A DNA stretch of 15,493 nucleotides. It comes from Planctomycetota bacterium (GTDB taxonomy: Bacteria > Planctomycetota > MHYJ01 > JACQXL01 > JAVHLO01). The notes under the pieces are model-generated. The model saw nothing but the letters and a program-made list of their open reading frames with translations. It was not told the DNA's origin and ran no database searches. Both the position numbers and the translations under genes were made by a program. The stretch covers positions 1 through 15,493 of the forward strand of contig JAVHLO010000031.1 of the NCBI GenBank assembly GCA_031082105.1, in the 5' to 3' direction. This document shows positions 6,677 through 13,377 of this stretch, in pieces. Every line of letters begins with the position of its first letter. The first letter of the stretch is position 1.

Positions 6677-6985
6677 TTACTTCTTCTTTGCCGACCTGCC
6701 CGTCTTCCAGAAGAGAATGCCCACGAGGGCGAAGAGCGCCCCGCCGATCGCAAGCGCGAGCGGAAGCGGCAGTATCTGCTCGAGCGCGACAACGATCGCC
6801 AACGAAAGGAACACCGTAGCCAGGACCAGGGCGACCAGCGCCAGGACAATGCGCGCGGTGTGCTCCAGCGCGTAGTTGCCCATCTCGCGGATCTGGCGCC
6901 GGATCCCATCGAAGATGCAGGTTTCCACCCAATCGAGCGTGCGCTCGATGAGTCCTTCCTCTTTCTTCCGGGGTTCATCGCTCAT
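6677..6985 (-). CDS. Small two-helix membrane protein, YqjE / phage-holin superfamily III-like
   Basis: A 102-residue protein. An amphipathic, charged N-terminus (about 1-44) precedes two membrane helices near residues 45-67 and 72-94, and a Lys-rich tail (SAKKK) suggests both ends are cytoplasmic. This layout matches the YqjE-like family (DUF1469, annotated as holin superfamily III) often found near DUF883-type proteins; such a gene lies 221 bp upstream on the same strand. Despite the name, members outside phages are not shown to be lytic. A weak GAGG lies ten bases before the ATG. The assignment rests on size, topology and context, not on a diagnostic motif. Confidence 0.7.
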   Translation of the reverse strand: MSDEPRKKEEGLIERTLDWVETCIFDGIRRQIREMGNYALEHTARIVLALVALVLATVFLSLAIVVALEQILPLPLALAIGGALFALVGILFWKTGRSAKKK

Positions 6986-7114
6986 TGGAATGATGCCTCA
7001 CTACAACAATATTATCGACACTGCACAGGTTGCGGCGAAACGGAGTTTTGAAACCGCGAATGATGGAATTCAGCCGATGCGCCGGACCAGAAGCCTGATC
7101 GAGTCGCACAGTTT

Positions 7115-7165
7115 GTAGTGGCGCCGTCAGGCGCTCGATTGGACAACGCCTTACGGCGTCACTAC
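7115..7165. repeat. GTAGTG...CACTAC palindromic element with nested hairpins
   Basis: Outer arms 7115-7133 and 7147-7165 match at 17 of 19 positions (GTAGTGGCGCCGTCAGGCG against the complement of CGCCTTACGGCGTCACTAC), with a 13-nt loop. Each arm is itself a mini-hairpin: GCGCC-gtca-GGCGC and ACGCC-ttac-GGCGT. It occupies the gap between the two small membrane protein genes. The rest of 6986-7206 shows nothing recognisable. Confidence 0.75.
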
Positions 7166-7206
7166 GAACTCGAGCGGCATGTCGCCGCGTTCGCAAATAA
7201 TGCGGA

Positions 7207-7386
7207 CTAGCGCTTCCAGAGGCCCCGACCGAGGTAGAGGCCCAGCCCGAACGCCACGAGAAGCGCCGTGCCCGGACGTTGCTTCGCGAAATCGGTAGCC
7301 TCTTCACTCCGCTTCTCGATGAACTCCCTCCAGTCCGAGACGATCTTCCTGAAGCGTTCGTGCTTGTCTTCCTTCTTCTCTTCCAT
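7207..7386 (-). CDS. Small DUF883/YqjD-like membrane protein
   Basis: A 59-residue protein from the ATG at 7386, which has GGGGGA seven bases upstream; longer frames up to 7431 would need a TTG start without such a site. The charged helical N-terminus (MEEKKEDKHERFRKIVSDW) leads to one C-terminal membrane helix (GTALLVAFGLGLYLGRGLW) ending in KR. This small helix-plus-glycine-rich-anchor form resembles DUF883 proteins such as ElaB/YqjD, membrane-tethered proteins that bind ribosomes in E. coli, although those have longer helical regions. It lies just downstream of a strong terminator, so it may begin a small unit with the YqjE-like gene. The function is inferred by resemblance only. Confidence 0.65.
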   Translation of the reverse strand: MEEKKEDKHERFRKIVSDWREFIEKRSEEATDFAKQRPGTALLVAFGLGLYLGRGLWKR

Positions 7387-7434
7387 TCGGATATCCCCCA
7401 ACAGGTATTCAGCGTCCATCAAAAAGCGCAATTC

Positions 7435-7454
7435 AAAAAAACAGGCCCGGCCTG
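7435..7454 (-). terminator. Rho-independent terminator of the HEAT-protein gene
   Basis: On the minus strand, CAGGC-CGG-GCCTG forms a GC-rich stem with a 3-nt loop, followed at once by seven T residues (7441-7435). It starts 14 nt after the stop codon of the HEAT-repeat gene. The arrangement is that of a standard intrinsic terminator, and it separates this gene from the small DUF883-like gene downstream. Confidence 0.78.
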
Positions 7455-7468
7455 CCGCGCGGGCGACG

Positions 7469-8611
7469 TCACCGTTTCTGGCTTATGAGCTGCTCGATGG
7501 CCCGAAAGGCGAACAGCCTGACCCACAGAAACTCATCCGTCCTCTTCAGCAATGCCGTCAGGTGATCTATCGCGGCCCGGTCTCCCAGCTTGCCGAGCGC
7601 GAGCGCGCCCTTGTAGCGCGCCATCGGTTCGGGGTCGTTCAACAGCGTTAACAGCGCATCGAAGGCGGCCCTGCTGCGGAGCGTCGCCAGACCGGTCGCC
7701 GCCCAGCGCCGTACCCGGATGTCCGGGTCCTTGAGCCCGCGGATGAACGCCGGGACGAATTCCAGCTTCAATATCCGAACCGCGGCGTACGTGCCCTCGT
7801 ATCGGACATCCGCGTCTGCGTTGTCCATGCAGTAGTTCAATTCTGCGCCGGACAGGGCGCGGGTCAAACCGCATCTGCGCACAAGTTCCGGCGATAGCGC
7901 CTTCTCCGCCGTGAGGTTGGCGGGGATGGGCCTCTTCAACGCCGCGTCGGATCGCGACCCGGCAAGAAACACGGCCGTCCCGGCCGTGAGGAGGGTTAGA
8001 AGCCAGACGATCACGGTGACGGTCTCGTGGCGCCTGCCGGATCCGGTGCCCGGGGCGTCGGCGGCTCCTCCGCCGGACCCGGGCCCGGCCTGCCCCGACG
8101 ACGCCGGCCTGCGGCGGCACAGGATGAGCTTGAAAACGCCCGCGAACACTGGAAACAGGAGCAGTGCCACGTAGAGCAGCGTGAACGCCGGCGTGTGCAG
8201 TATGAACGAATCGAGCTTCACGCCAAGGTTCACGAGCCACCCTATCTGGCTCGACGGATCCTTCTCTTCGCTCTGCAGCGCGAGGCAGGCGAACGGCGAG
8301 AACTTGTAGTAGCTGTTGATGAGCCGCATGCCGAACGGCAGTGAGACCACGATCCTGTCGCGCACCTCGGAAAACTCGGCCGGCCGGCTGGAGAACAGGC
8401 TCCCGCCGAGGGTGGCAGTCGATTCCGCCTTCCCCCCCCCCGCGCCGCCGGTCTTGTCGTCCGTGTTCTTCGCCCCGGCCGCGCCCGCCGAAACCAGGAC
8501 GAGCGCCGCAACGGCCAGCGCTGACAGGAGGACTCCGACGAAACCGCCTCCCGGCCCAAACCGGACAGGCGCGGTTCGGGTGCGGACTGTAATGAGGCGC
8601 AGGATGCTCAA
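7469..8611 (-). CDS. Membrane-anchored HEAT-repeat protein, function unknown
   Basis: About 380 residues from the TTG at 8611, which has AAAGAG five bases upstream; a TTG at 8656 would add 15 residues but would place a hairpin (8633-8650) inside the coding start. Counting from 8656, hydrophobic segments lie near 39-62 (an uncleaved or cleaved signal, ending SAGAAGA), 156-180 and 212-233, with a Gly/Ala/Pro-rich linker between the last two. The C-terminal part (about 285-393) is HEAT-like, with repeated pairs of helices such as DPDIRVRRWAATGLATL and DPEPMARYKGALALGKLGDRAAIDHL. HEAT solenoids usually bind proteins. The gene is third in line after an S41 protease, which also carries HEAT repeats, and a multi-pass membrane protein, suggesting a shared envelope role. 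No enzyme motif is visible. Confidence 0.72.
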   Translation of the reverse strand: MSILRLITVRTRTAPVRFGPGGGFVGVLLSALAVAALVLVSAGAAGAKNTDDKTGGAGGGKAESTATLGGSLFSSRPAEFSEVRDRIVVSLPFGMRLINSYYKFSPFACLALQSEEKDPSSQIGWLVNLGVKLDSFILHTPAFTLLYVALLLFPVFAGVFKLILCRRRPASSGQAGPGSGGGAADAPGTGSGRRHETVTVIVWLLTLLTAGTAVFLAGSRSDAALKRPIPANLTAEKALSPELVRRCGLTRALSGAELNYCMDNADADVRYEGTYAAVRILKLEFVPAFIRGLKDPDIRVRRWAATGLATLRSRAAFDALLTLLNDPEPMARYKGALALGKLGDRAAIDHLTALLKRTDEFLWVRLFAFRAIEQLISQKR

Positions 8612-8632
8612 AGTGGCTCTTTCACGAACATG

Positions 8633-8650
8633 CGCGGCTTCACAGCCGCG
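8633..8650. repeat. CGCGGCT-tcac-AGCCGCG hairpin
   Basis: A perfect 7-bp GC-rich inverted repeat with a 4-nt loop, just upstream of the likely TTG start of the HEAT-protein gene. It resembles the short GC hairpins inside the 7115-7165 element and may be a related repeat or a leader structure. Confidence 0.5.
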
Positions 8651-8660
8651 ACGCAACCGG

Positions 8661-8711
8661 ACAAAGAAAACCCTGGAGTAGAATTCCAGGAACCAACATG
8701 GATCTTGGTTC
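8661..8711 (-). terminator. Tandem hairpins, weak terminator candidate after the multi-pass membrane protein gene
   Basis: Two hairpins lie side by side: CCTGGA (8672-8677) with TCCAGG (8685-8690), and GAACCAA (8690-8696) with TTGGTTC (8705-8711). Read on the minus strand, the last stem is followed by GTTTTCTTT, a modest T-rich tract. The stems are only 6-7 bp, so termination is plausible but weak. The site lies about 80 bp after the stop codon at 8789. Confidence 0.4.
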
Positions 8712-8735
8712 TTCTCTCCATGGTGACATTCATTC

Positions 8736-8771
8736 CTCTCCGTCTCTCGGTGTCTCCGTGCCTCTGTGGCC
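8736..8771. repeat. CACAGAG-type short tandem intergenic repeat
   Basis: On the minus strand the sequence starts GGCCACAGAGGCACGGAG and continues with degenerate CACCGAG and GACGGAG copies, a period of about 8 bp. It is the longer relative of the copy at 4145-4166 and lies between the stop of the multi-pass membrane protein gene and the HEAT-protein gene. Confidence 0.6.
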
Positions 8772-8788
8772 AGGTATCGAACCGACGA

Positions 8789-9781
8789 TCATACGGCGGG
8801 CCGGAGTTCCCACCCGACGCGATATCCGATGAGCGCGAGGAGGGGGAGCGTGAAGGCCGTCAGGAGCACGCCTATCCCGAACTCCCACGCCCCGAGAAAC
8901 CAGACGAAGAACGCGCCCCAGAGCAGCAGGATCAGGAAGAACGACGCCCGGGTACGCGGCATCAGTTCGAGGACGAAGAAGATGACAAAGAACGCGATCC
9001 CGAGCGGGACCGCTGCGCTGCCCGCGACGAGCACGGCGCCGCCCATGGCATCGCCGACCGACACGCTGATCGCCGGCATGTAAGGCTGCATGAACTCCTT
9101 GAAATCGCCGAGGAAGAACTTCGCGAGTCCGTTCGGGCCGGCCGCTTGGCGGCTCGCCGCCTCCGCCAGTATCTGAAGCGTGCTCAGCAGCCAGAGCCAA
9201 CCCATGGCCAGCGCGCCTGCGCCGGCCGCGGAGAGGAGGAGAGATGAGAGCGCCATGAGAAACCCGTAGACCCCGCGTACGCGGAAGGGCGGCAGGTTCT
9301 TCAGCTCGGCCGGCGTCGCCGGCGGCTTTGCGGAAGACGTCGCCGGCGTAACGCCGTCAGGCGGCAAGGCGGTCCCACCCGTATCTGTGACGCCGGGACG
9401 GCCGGCGGTGGCGGTTGCGACAAGCGCCTCGAGCTCATGGAGCCGTTCCAGGCAGATAGCGCGGCGCTTCGGGCTCCAGAGGCGTGAAAGCAGGATCACC
9501 GTGTGCGTGGACGTGTCGGTCAAGCCGGCGCCGCCCTCCGCAGGGGCGCCCGCATGACGCGGGGCGATGCGAAAGGCCACGCGGGCATCGTTCGGGTTCA
9601 GCGCCAGGCGATACCCGGCACGCAGGAGAAAGGCGTCTCCGTCCTTGAGAACTGTGCCGCCGAGGCGGGATGCCGCGCGGGTCAGGCCCTGTTCAAGCTG
9701 TTCAAGTTCCGAGTCGGACATATCGAACGCCGAGTGAGAAGACTCGCGGCAAGAAACGGCTTCGCGAATAACCTCCCGCAT
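8789..9781 (-). CDS. Multi-pass membrane protein of unknown function
   Basis: A 330-residue protein without a recognised family. Residues 21-125 form a soluble, probably cytoplasmic domain rich in charged residues; 126-165 is a Pro/Thr/Ala-rich linker. The rest is hydrophobic, with likely membrane helices near 171-205 (one or two), 245-273, 279-298 and 302-322. The start is uncertain: the ATG at 9781 has AGGGG three bases upstream, and the ATG at 9721 (MSDSELEQLE) gives a more typical N-terminus but no Shine-Dalgarno. The gene follows the S41 protease gene by 51 bp, without a visible terminator between, so co-transcription is likely. It may be a membrane partner or substrate of that protease; this is inference from position only. 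Confidence 0.68.
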   Translation of the reverse strand: MREVIREAVSCRESSHSAFDMSDSELEQLEQGLTRAASRLGGTVLKDGDAFLLRAGYRLALNPNDARVAFRIAPRHAGAPAEGGAGLTDTSTHTVILLSRLWSPKRRAICLERLHELEALVATATAGRPGVTDTGGTALPPDGVTPATSSAKPPATPAELKNLPPFRVRGVYGFLMALSSLLLSAAGAGALAMGWLWLLSTLQILAEAASRQAAGPNGLAKFFLGDFKEFMQPYMPAISVSVGDAMGGAVLVAGSAAVPLGIAFFVIFFVLELMPRTRASFFLILLLWGAFFVWFLGAWEFGIGVLLTAFTLPLLALIGYRVGWELRPAV

Positions 9782-9832
9782 CCGCCCCTGCCAAGGGGGA
9801 CTTGCGCGGACCTGCGCGCCTCGGACAGCCGG

Positions 9833-12004
9833 CTATTTCTCTGCGGGTGGCGCGTCCGGCGCGTTGAACTTCTCCGCGAACAGCTTGAACTGCGCTATCG
9901 TCTTCGGGTCCTCGTGCAGCTTGTTGCACATCTCTATGACGGCCCGCTGGAGCTGGACGTCCTCCTGCAGGTCGGTGAGGAACTCCTGGCCGCGCTTGTC
10001 CGACACGTGGCGGCGGATGCGTTCTCTAAGCGCCTCGCGGACGTCGTTCTTGTCGAGCTTGACGTTCAGCTCGGTCTGGATCTTCTCGTAGAACGCGTCG
10101 AAGCCCGGGTACTTCGAATGGTCCAGGCCGTCCTCCATGGCGACCTCGGTGAACTTCTTCGCGTTCTGCTCGGCGTTGTCGGTAACGTACTTATCGAGCA
10201 GCGAGGAGTCAAGAAGGACCGACAGGTGTTCGTCCTTCCAGTAGTTCCGTTTCGGCGGCTCGATTACGATATCGGGCAGGATGCCGCCTTCTTCGGTCTT
10301 CTCGTCGAGCATGTCGCGGGTCCGCTGTTTTTCGATCGTACGGCCTGAAGGCAGATAGTACTTGGCTGTCGTCAGCCTGAGCGCGGTGGCGGAGCGCGTG
10401 GAGCGCATTTCAATGATATGCTGGACGCTCCCTTTTCCGTAGGTGCGCTCGCCGATTACGGTGGCGCGGTCATGGTCCTGCAACGCGCCGGCCAGGATCT
10501 CGGACGCGCTGGCCGAGCCGTAGTTGACCAGCACGACGAGCGGCAGATCGGTCTTGTTGGAATCGTCGCGGGTCTCGTACTTGCCGCTGATCACGCCGCC
10601 CTTTTCTCTGGTTGTGACCACGACCTTGCCTCGCTCGAGGAAGTACTCGCAGATGGCCCGCGGGGCGGCGAGCACGCCGCCGCTGTTGTTGCGGAGATCG
10701 ATGATGAATCCCTTGGCGCCCAGTTCGAGCAGCTTGGCGATCCCTTCGCCGACGAGCGACGGGGTCTCCGTGCTGAACGACGTGAGCTGCAGGTATCCGA
10801 TGGCGTTGGGGAGCATCTCGCTCTTCGCGGTGGGTATCTTTATCTCTTCGCGGACGATCTCGAAATCGCGCGGCTTCTCCCACCCGCGGCGTGAGACTTT
10901 TATTTTCACGGGCGTGCCGGGTTTTCCGCGCAGCTTGCCCACCAGCTCCTCCACCGTCTTTCCCTGTGTCACGATGCCCTCGACCTCCACGACCCTGTCG
11001 AGCGATTTCAGTCCCGCGCGATAGGCCGGTCCGTTGTAGATCGGCCGCTCGATGGTCAGGATATCGTCCCGCATGCTCACGTGCGCGCCGATGCCGCCGT
11101 ATTCGAGGTTGATGTCCTCCGTCAGCCGTTTCAGCCGCTTTTCGTTGAGGTACTCGCTGAAGACGTCCAGCTTGTTCGCGATCCCCTCGGCGGCGCCTTC
11201 GATGAGCAACTCGCGGGTGATCTTCTCGGCGTCAACGTACTTGCCGAGTATGTGGTTGATGACCTCATCGACCAGGGGATACTTGCCGCCGCCGGCTGCG
11301 GGCTGCAGGTCGCGAAGCTGTTTGTCTTGAAGGGTCTTGATGTCGAGGAGCGCCTTGGCGAGCCTGCCGTTCGGTGAGGACTCCTGGGCGAGGCGCTTGA
11401 GCGTGTCCATCGCGGGCTCGAAGTTGTCCATCTCGGCGAGCGCGAGCGCCGCTTCCTCCTGCGCGGCCTGATCGCCCGAGTCGAGGAAGTTCTTGAGCTC
11501 TCTCAGCGCGAGCGAGCTGCCGTTCGCGACGCTGTTGATCGCCTTGCAGAGCGCGATCTTGAACGGCCTGTCGTAGGAGGAGTCGAGCTGCTTGACGAGC
11601 TGGTCCTCGATCTCTTTTGCGTCGCCGTATTCCGTGGCGCCGCGCGTGACCGCGGCGAGCGTCTCCGCGGCGAGGACCTGCGCGTCGCGGTTCTTCTCGC
11701 CGACTACCTGTGTCAGCGTGTGGACGCCGTCCTTCTTCCGGCCGAGCGCAAAGATCGCCTTGGCTGCGCCGACCCGCACGAACGGGTCGGGGTTGACGAT
11801 CCCCTTCTCGAGCGCGGGCAGTGCCTTGTCGCCGAGCGCTTCGAGTTCGCGGACCGTGCGCCAGAATGAGTCGCCCTTGCCGCCGGCGAGCGAGTCGACG
11901 AGCTTCTCGGCCTGCGCGTCGTTCTGCGCGAGTATCGGCGCGCCGAGACAGAGCAGGCAAAGGGAAACGAGGACGAGCGCAAGGCGGGTCGCTTGTCTGT
12001 GCAT
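9833..12004 (-). CDS. S41 C-terminal processing peptidase with N-terminal HEAT-like solenoid and PDZ domain
   Basis: A 723-residue exported serine protease of the CtpA/Prc type. Residues 1-27 are a signal peptide (ending APILAQ). Residues about 35-225 are HEAT-like helical repeats (for example DPFVRVGAAKAIFALG and QAAQEEAALALAEMDN). A PDZ-like domain spans about 302-375 (GGIGAHV, NGPAYRAGLKSLDRVVEVEG). The peptidase core has DLRNNSGG (436-443), the catalytic serine S499 in GSASASE, and lysine K524 in TYGKGSVQ, 25 residues apart as in known S41 enzymes. A helical extension of about 130 residues ends the protein. S41 enzymes trim C-termini of periplasmic or exported proteins, usually activated by PDZ and, in Gram-negatives, by separate TPR adaptors such as NlpI. 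Here the fused HEAT region may serve that role (inference). GAGAGG precedes the ATG by eight bases. Function as a protease is secure; substrate unknown. Confidence 0.95.
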   Translation of the reverse strand: MHRQATRLALVLVSLCLLCLGAPILAQNDAQAEKLVDSLAGGKGDSFWRTVRELEALGDKALPALEKGIVNPDPFVRVGAAKAIFALGRKKDGVHTLTQVVGEKNRDAQVLAAETLAAVTRGATEYGDAKEIEDQLVKQLDSSYDRPFKIALCKAINSVANGSSLALRELKNFLDSGDQAAQEEAALALAEMDNFEPAMDTLKRLAQESSPNGRLAKALLDIKTLQDKQLRDLQPAAGGGKYPLVDEVINHILGKYVDAEKITRELLIEGAAEGIANKLDVFSEYLNEKRLKRLTEDINLEYGGIGAHVSMRDDILTIERPIYNGPAYRAGLKSLDRVVEVEGIVTQGKTVEELVGKLRGKPGTPVKIKVSRRGWEKPRDFEIVREEIKIPTAKSEMLPNAIGYLQLTSFSTETPSLVGEGIAKLLELGAKGFIIDLRNNSGGVLAAPRAICEYFLERGKVVVTTREKGGVISGKYETRDDSNKTDLPLVVLVNYGSASASEILAGALQDHDRATVIGERTYGKGSVQHIIEMRSTRSATALRLTTAKYYLPSGRTIEKQRTRDMLDEKTEEGGILPDIVIEPPKRNYWKDEHLSVLLDSSLLDKYVTDNAEQNAKKFTEVAMEDGLDHSKYPGFDAFYEKIQTELNVKLDKNDVREALRERIRRHVSDKRGQEFLTDLQEDVQLQRAVIEMCNKLHEDPKTIAQFKLFAEKFNAPDAPPAEK

Positions 12005-12167
12005 GTCTGTTTCCTCTCAATCGCGCCTGCCGGCGGACGGCCCTTCCGCGGGGCTTCCGACGCAGGCATTCCCCCATTGGAACAGCTACGGCCCTTTCCT
12101 TTCTCGGTCTTTGGGTTCTTCCGTTGCTGCCGTCGGTCTGCGCAGTTTCGGAAGGACAGAGCAATTT

Positions 12168-12196
12168 ATTATACGTAGTACATCGGCACAATGCAA
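12168..12196 (-). promoter_or_regulatory. Sigma70-type promoter of the S41 protease gene
   Basis: On the minus strand: -35 TTGCAT (12196-12191), 17-bp spacer, and -10 TATAAT (12173-12168), a perfect -10. An A-rich stretch (GAGAAAAAGC) lies directly upstream and could act as an UP element. The predicted start near 12161 gives a leader of about 157 nt. Confidence 0.75.
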
Positions 12197-12204
12197 GCTT
12201 TTTC

Positions 12205-12233
12205 TCGACCCCGTTGTCTTTTTTTGTTATCAT
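12205..12233 (+). promoter_or_regulatory. Candidate sigma70-type promoter for mazG
   Basis: TCGACC (12205-12210, four of six), 17-bp spacer, TATCAT (12228-12233, five of six). Its -35 box begins 8 bp beyond that of the divergent S41 promoter. Transcripts would start near 12240 and carry the long inverted repeat in the leader. Confidence 0.45.
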
Positions 12234-12276
12234 ACCTCGTTTTCAGGCAACTTGGAGGGGAGTAAAGAGCGTAAGC

Positions 12277-12393
12277 AAAGGAGATAGCGGGATACCGGGG
12301 ATGTGGAGATGGTGTTGCAGGGCTTGAGAGTAGTGGCTAGCCGGTTCTATCAGATACCGATCTCCGTATCCCCGAGATCACCCTATCTCCTTT
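12277..12393. repeat. Long imperfect inverted repeat of the AAAGGAGATAG type
   Basis: Two 36-nt arms (12277-12312 and 12358-12393) are complementary at about 29 positions around a 45-nt loop. The outer 11 bp (AAAGGAGATAG / CTATCTCCTTT) are perfect, and the inner blocks CGGGGAT and GGAGAT also match. The arms are rich in GGAGAT words, as in a dispersed repeat inserted twice in opposite directions. In a mazG transcript it would form a long stem. Confidence 0.7.
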
Positions 12394-12495
12394 CTTGCGC
12401 CGCCGAAGACTTCCAGACAGACGCGGCGGCTGGAGAGGTGCCCCATAGTTAAAAAACGTACCAGACCGGTTGAGCTTGAAAGGCTTGCGAGAGTC

Positions 12496-13323
12496 ATGCG
12501 CCGGCTTCGCGGCAGGGGCGGCTGCCCCTGGGACAGGCGTCAGCGGCTTACGGATATTGGCGCCTACCTGCTGGAGGAATCGCACGAGACGCTCGAGGCG
12601 ATCAGAGCGGCGGATTTCAAGATGCTGCTCGAGGAGCTTGGCGACCTTCTCTACCAGATTGTCTTCATCGCGTACATCGCCGAAGAGAAGGGGAAGTTCA
12701 CCATCTCCGACGTCATCAACGGGATCAGCGACAAACTCGAGCGGCGTCATCCGCACGTCTTCGGCGACGCGCGAGTAAGGGACGCGAACGACGTGTTGCG
12801 GAACTGGGAGGGGATCAAGCTCCGCGAGAAGTCCAGCGCCGGGCGAAAGTCGCTCCTCGACGGCGTACCGCTGAGCCTGCCTGCGCTGTTGAAGGCGTAC
12901 CGGCTCGGGTCCAAGGCCGCGCATGTGGGGTTCGACTGGCAGGACGTCTCGGACGTCTTCGGCAAGCTATCGGAAGAGATCCGCGAATTCGCCGAAGCGC
13001 TTGAGGCGCTCCGCGCCGGGGAGAAGGCGCGCGTGCTTGCGTTGAAGCGGGGCAGCGCCGCCGGGAAACGCAGGCGTTCGGAGCCGCGCGGTTCGGTGGC
13101 CTTCGAGGCCGCGGTGCGGGACGAGCTGGGCGATATCCTGTTCGTCATCTGCAATATCGCGCGGAAACTGGAGATCGACCCCGAGGACGCGCTTCAGCGC
13201 ACGAACGCGAAGTTCATCAAGCGGTTCAAGTACATCGAACGGAAACTCCACAAGCGCGGAAAGAGCTGCGCCGACGTCCCCCTCGACGAGATGGAACGGC
13301 TGTGGCAGCAGGCGAAGCGGTGA
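12496..13323 (+). CDS. mazG: MazG nucleoside triphosphate pyrophosphohydrolase
   Basis: A two-domain MazG that hydrolyses NTPs or dNTPs to the monophosphate and pyrophosphate, a cytoplasmic house-cleaning enzyme that in E. coli also lowers ppGpp. From the ATG at 12496 the protein has 275 residues. The signature GGCPWDRRQ (8-16) is at the very start; the first helical domain has EESHE (27-31) and EELGD (46-50), and the second has EEIRE (160-164) and DELGD (209-213), the Mg-binding acidic motifs. A basic insertion of about 30 residues (172-201, AGEKARV...KRRRSEP) separates the motifs of the second domain. The family normally has an additional helix before GCPWD, and the same frame upstream encodes one (VELERLARV). 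So translation probably begins upstream, perhaps at ATA 12445, which has GAGAGG six bases before it, giving 292 residues. The exported propeller-like gene follows by 54 bp. Function secure; start uncertain. Confidence 0.94.
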   Translation: MRRLRGRGGCPWDRRQRLTDIGAYLLEESHETLEAIRAADFKMLLEELGDLLYQIVFIAYIAEEKGKFTISDVINGISDKLERRHPHVFGDARVRDANDVLRNWEGIKLREKSSAGRKSLLDGVPLSLPALLKAYRLGSKAAHVGFDWQDVSDVFGKLSEEIREFAEALEALRAGEKARVLALKRGSAAGKRRRSEPRGSVAFEAAVRDELGDILFVICNIARKLEIDPEDALQRTNAKFIKRFKYIERKLHKRGKSCADVPLDEMERLWQQAKR

Positions 13324-13377
13324 CGTTGGCTTGCAGCGACAAGATACCGCGCGTCCACCGGGTTAGGACTCTTCTCC

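Larger units (their letters stand above)
12005..12495. other. Divergent S41 / mazG intergenic region
   Basis: A 491-bp stretch between the S41 protease start and the first ATG of mazG. It holds the two back-to-back promoters (12168-12233), the long inverted repeat (12277-12393), and a GC-rich S41 leader in which GCCTGC (12024-12029) can pair with GCAGGC (12062-12067) around an inner GCGGA/TCCGC stem. Its right end encodes the probable upstream N-terminus of MazG. No separate gene was recognised. Confidence 0.6.

Noticed and set aside
6677..7386. A phage lysis cassette (holin-like gene)
   Set aside because: No endolysin, capsid, integrase or other phage gene is nearby, and holin-superfamily III names are common for ordinary bacterial membrane proteins.
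12277..12393. CRISPR or riboswitch interpretation of the long inverted repeat
   Set aside because: Only two inverted arms with one loop, no regular spacers, and no match to a riboswitch core that I recognise.
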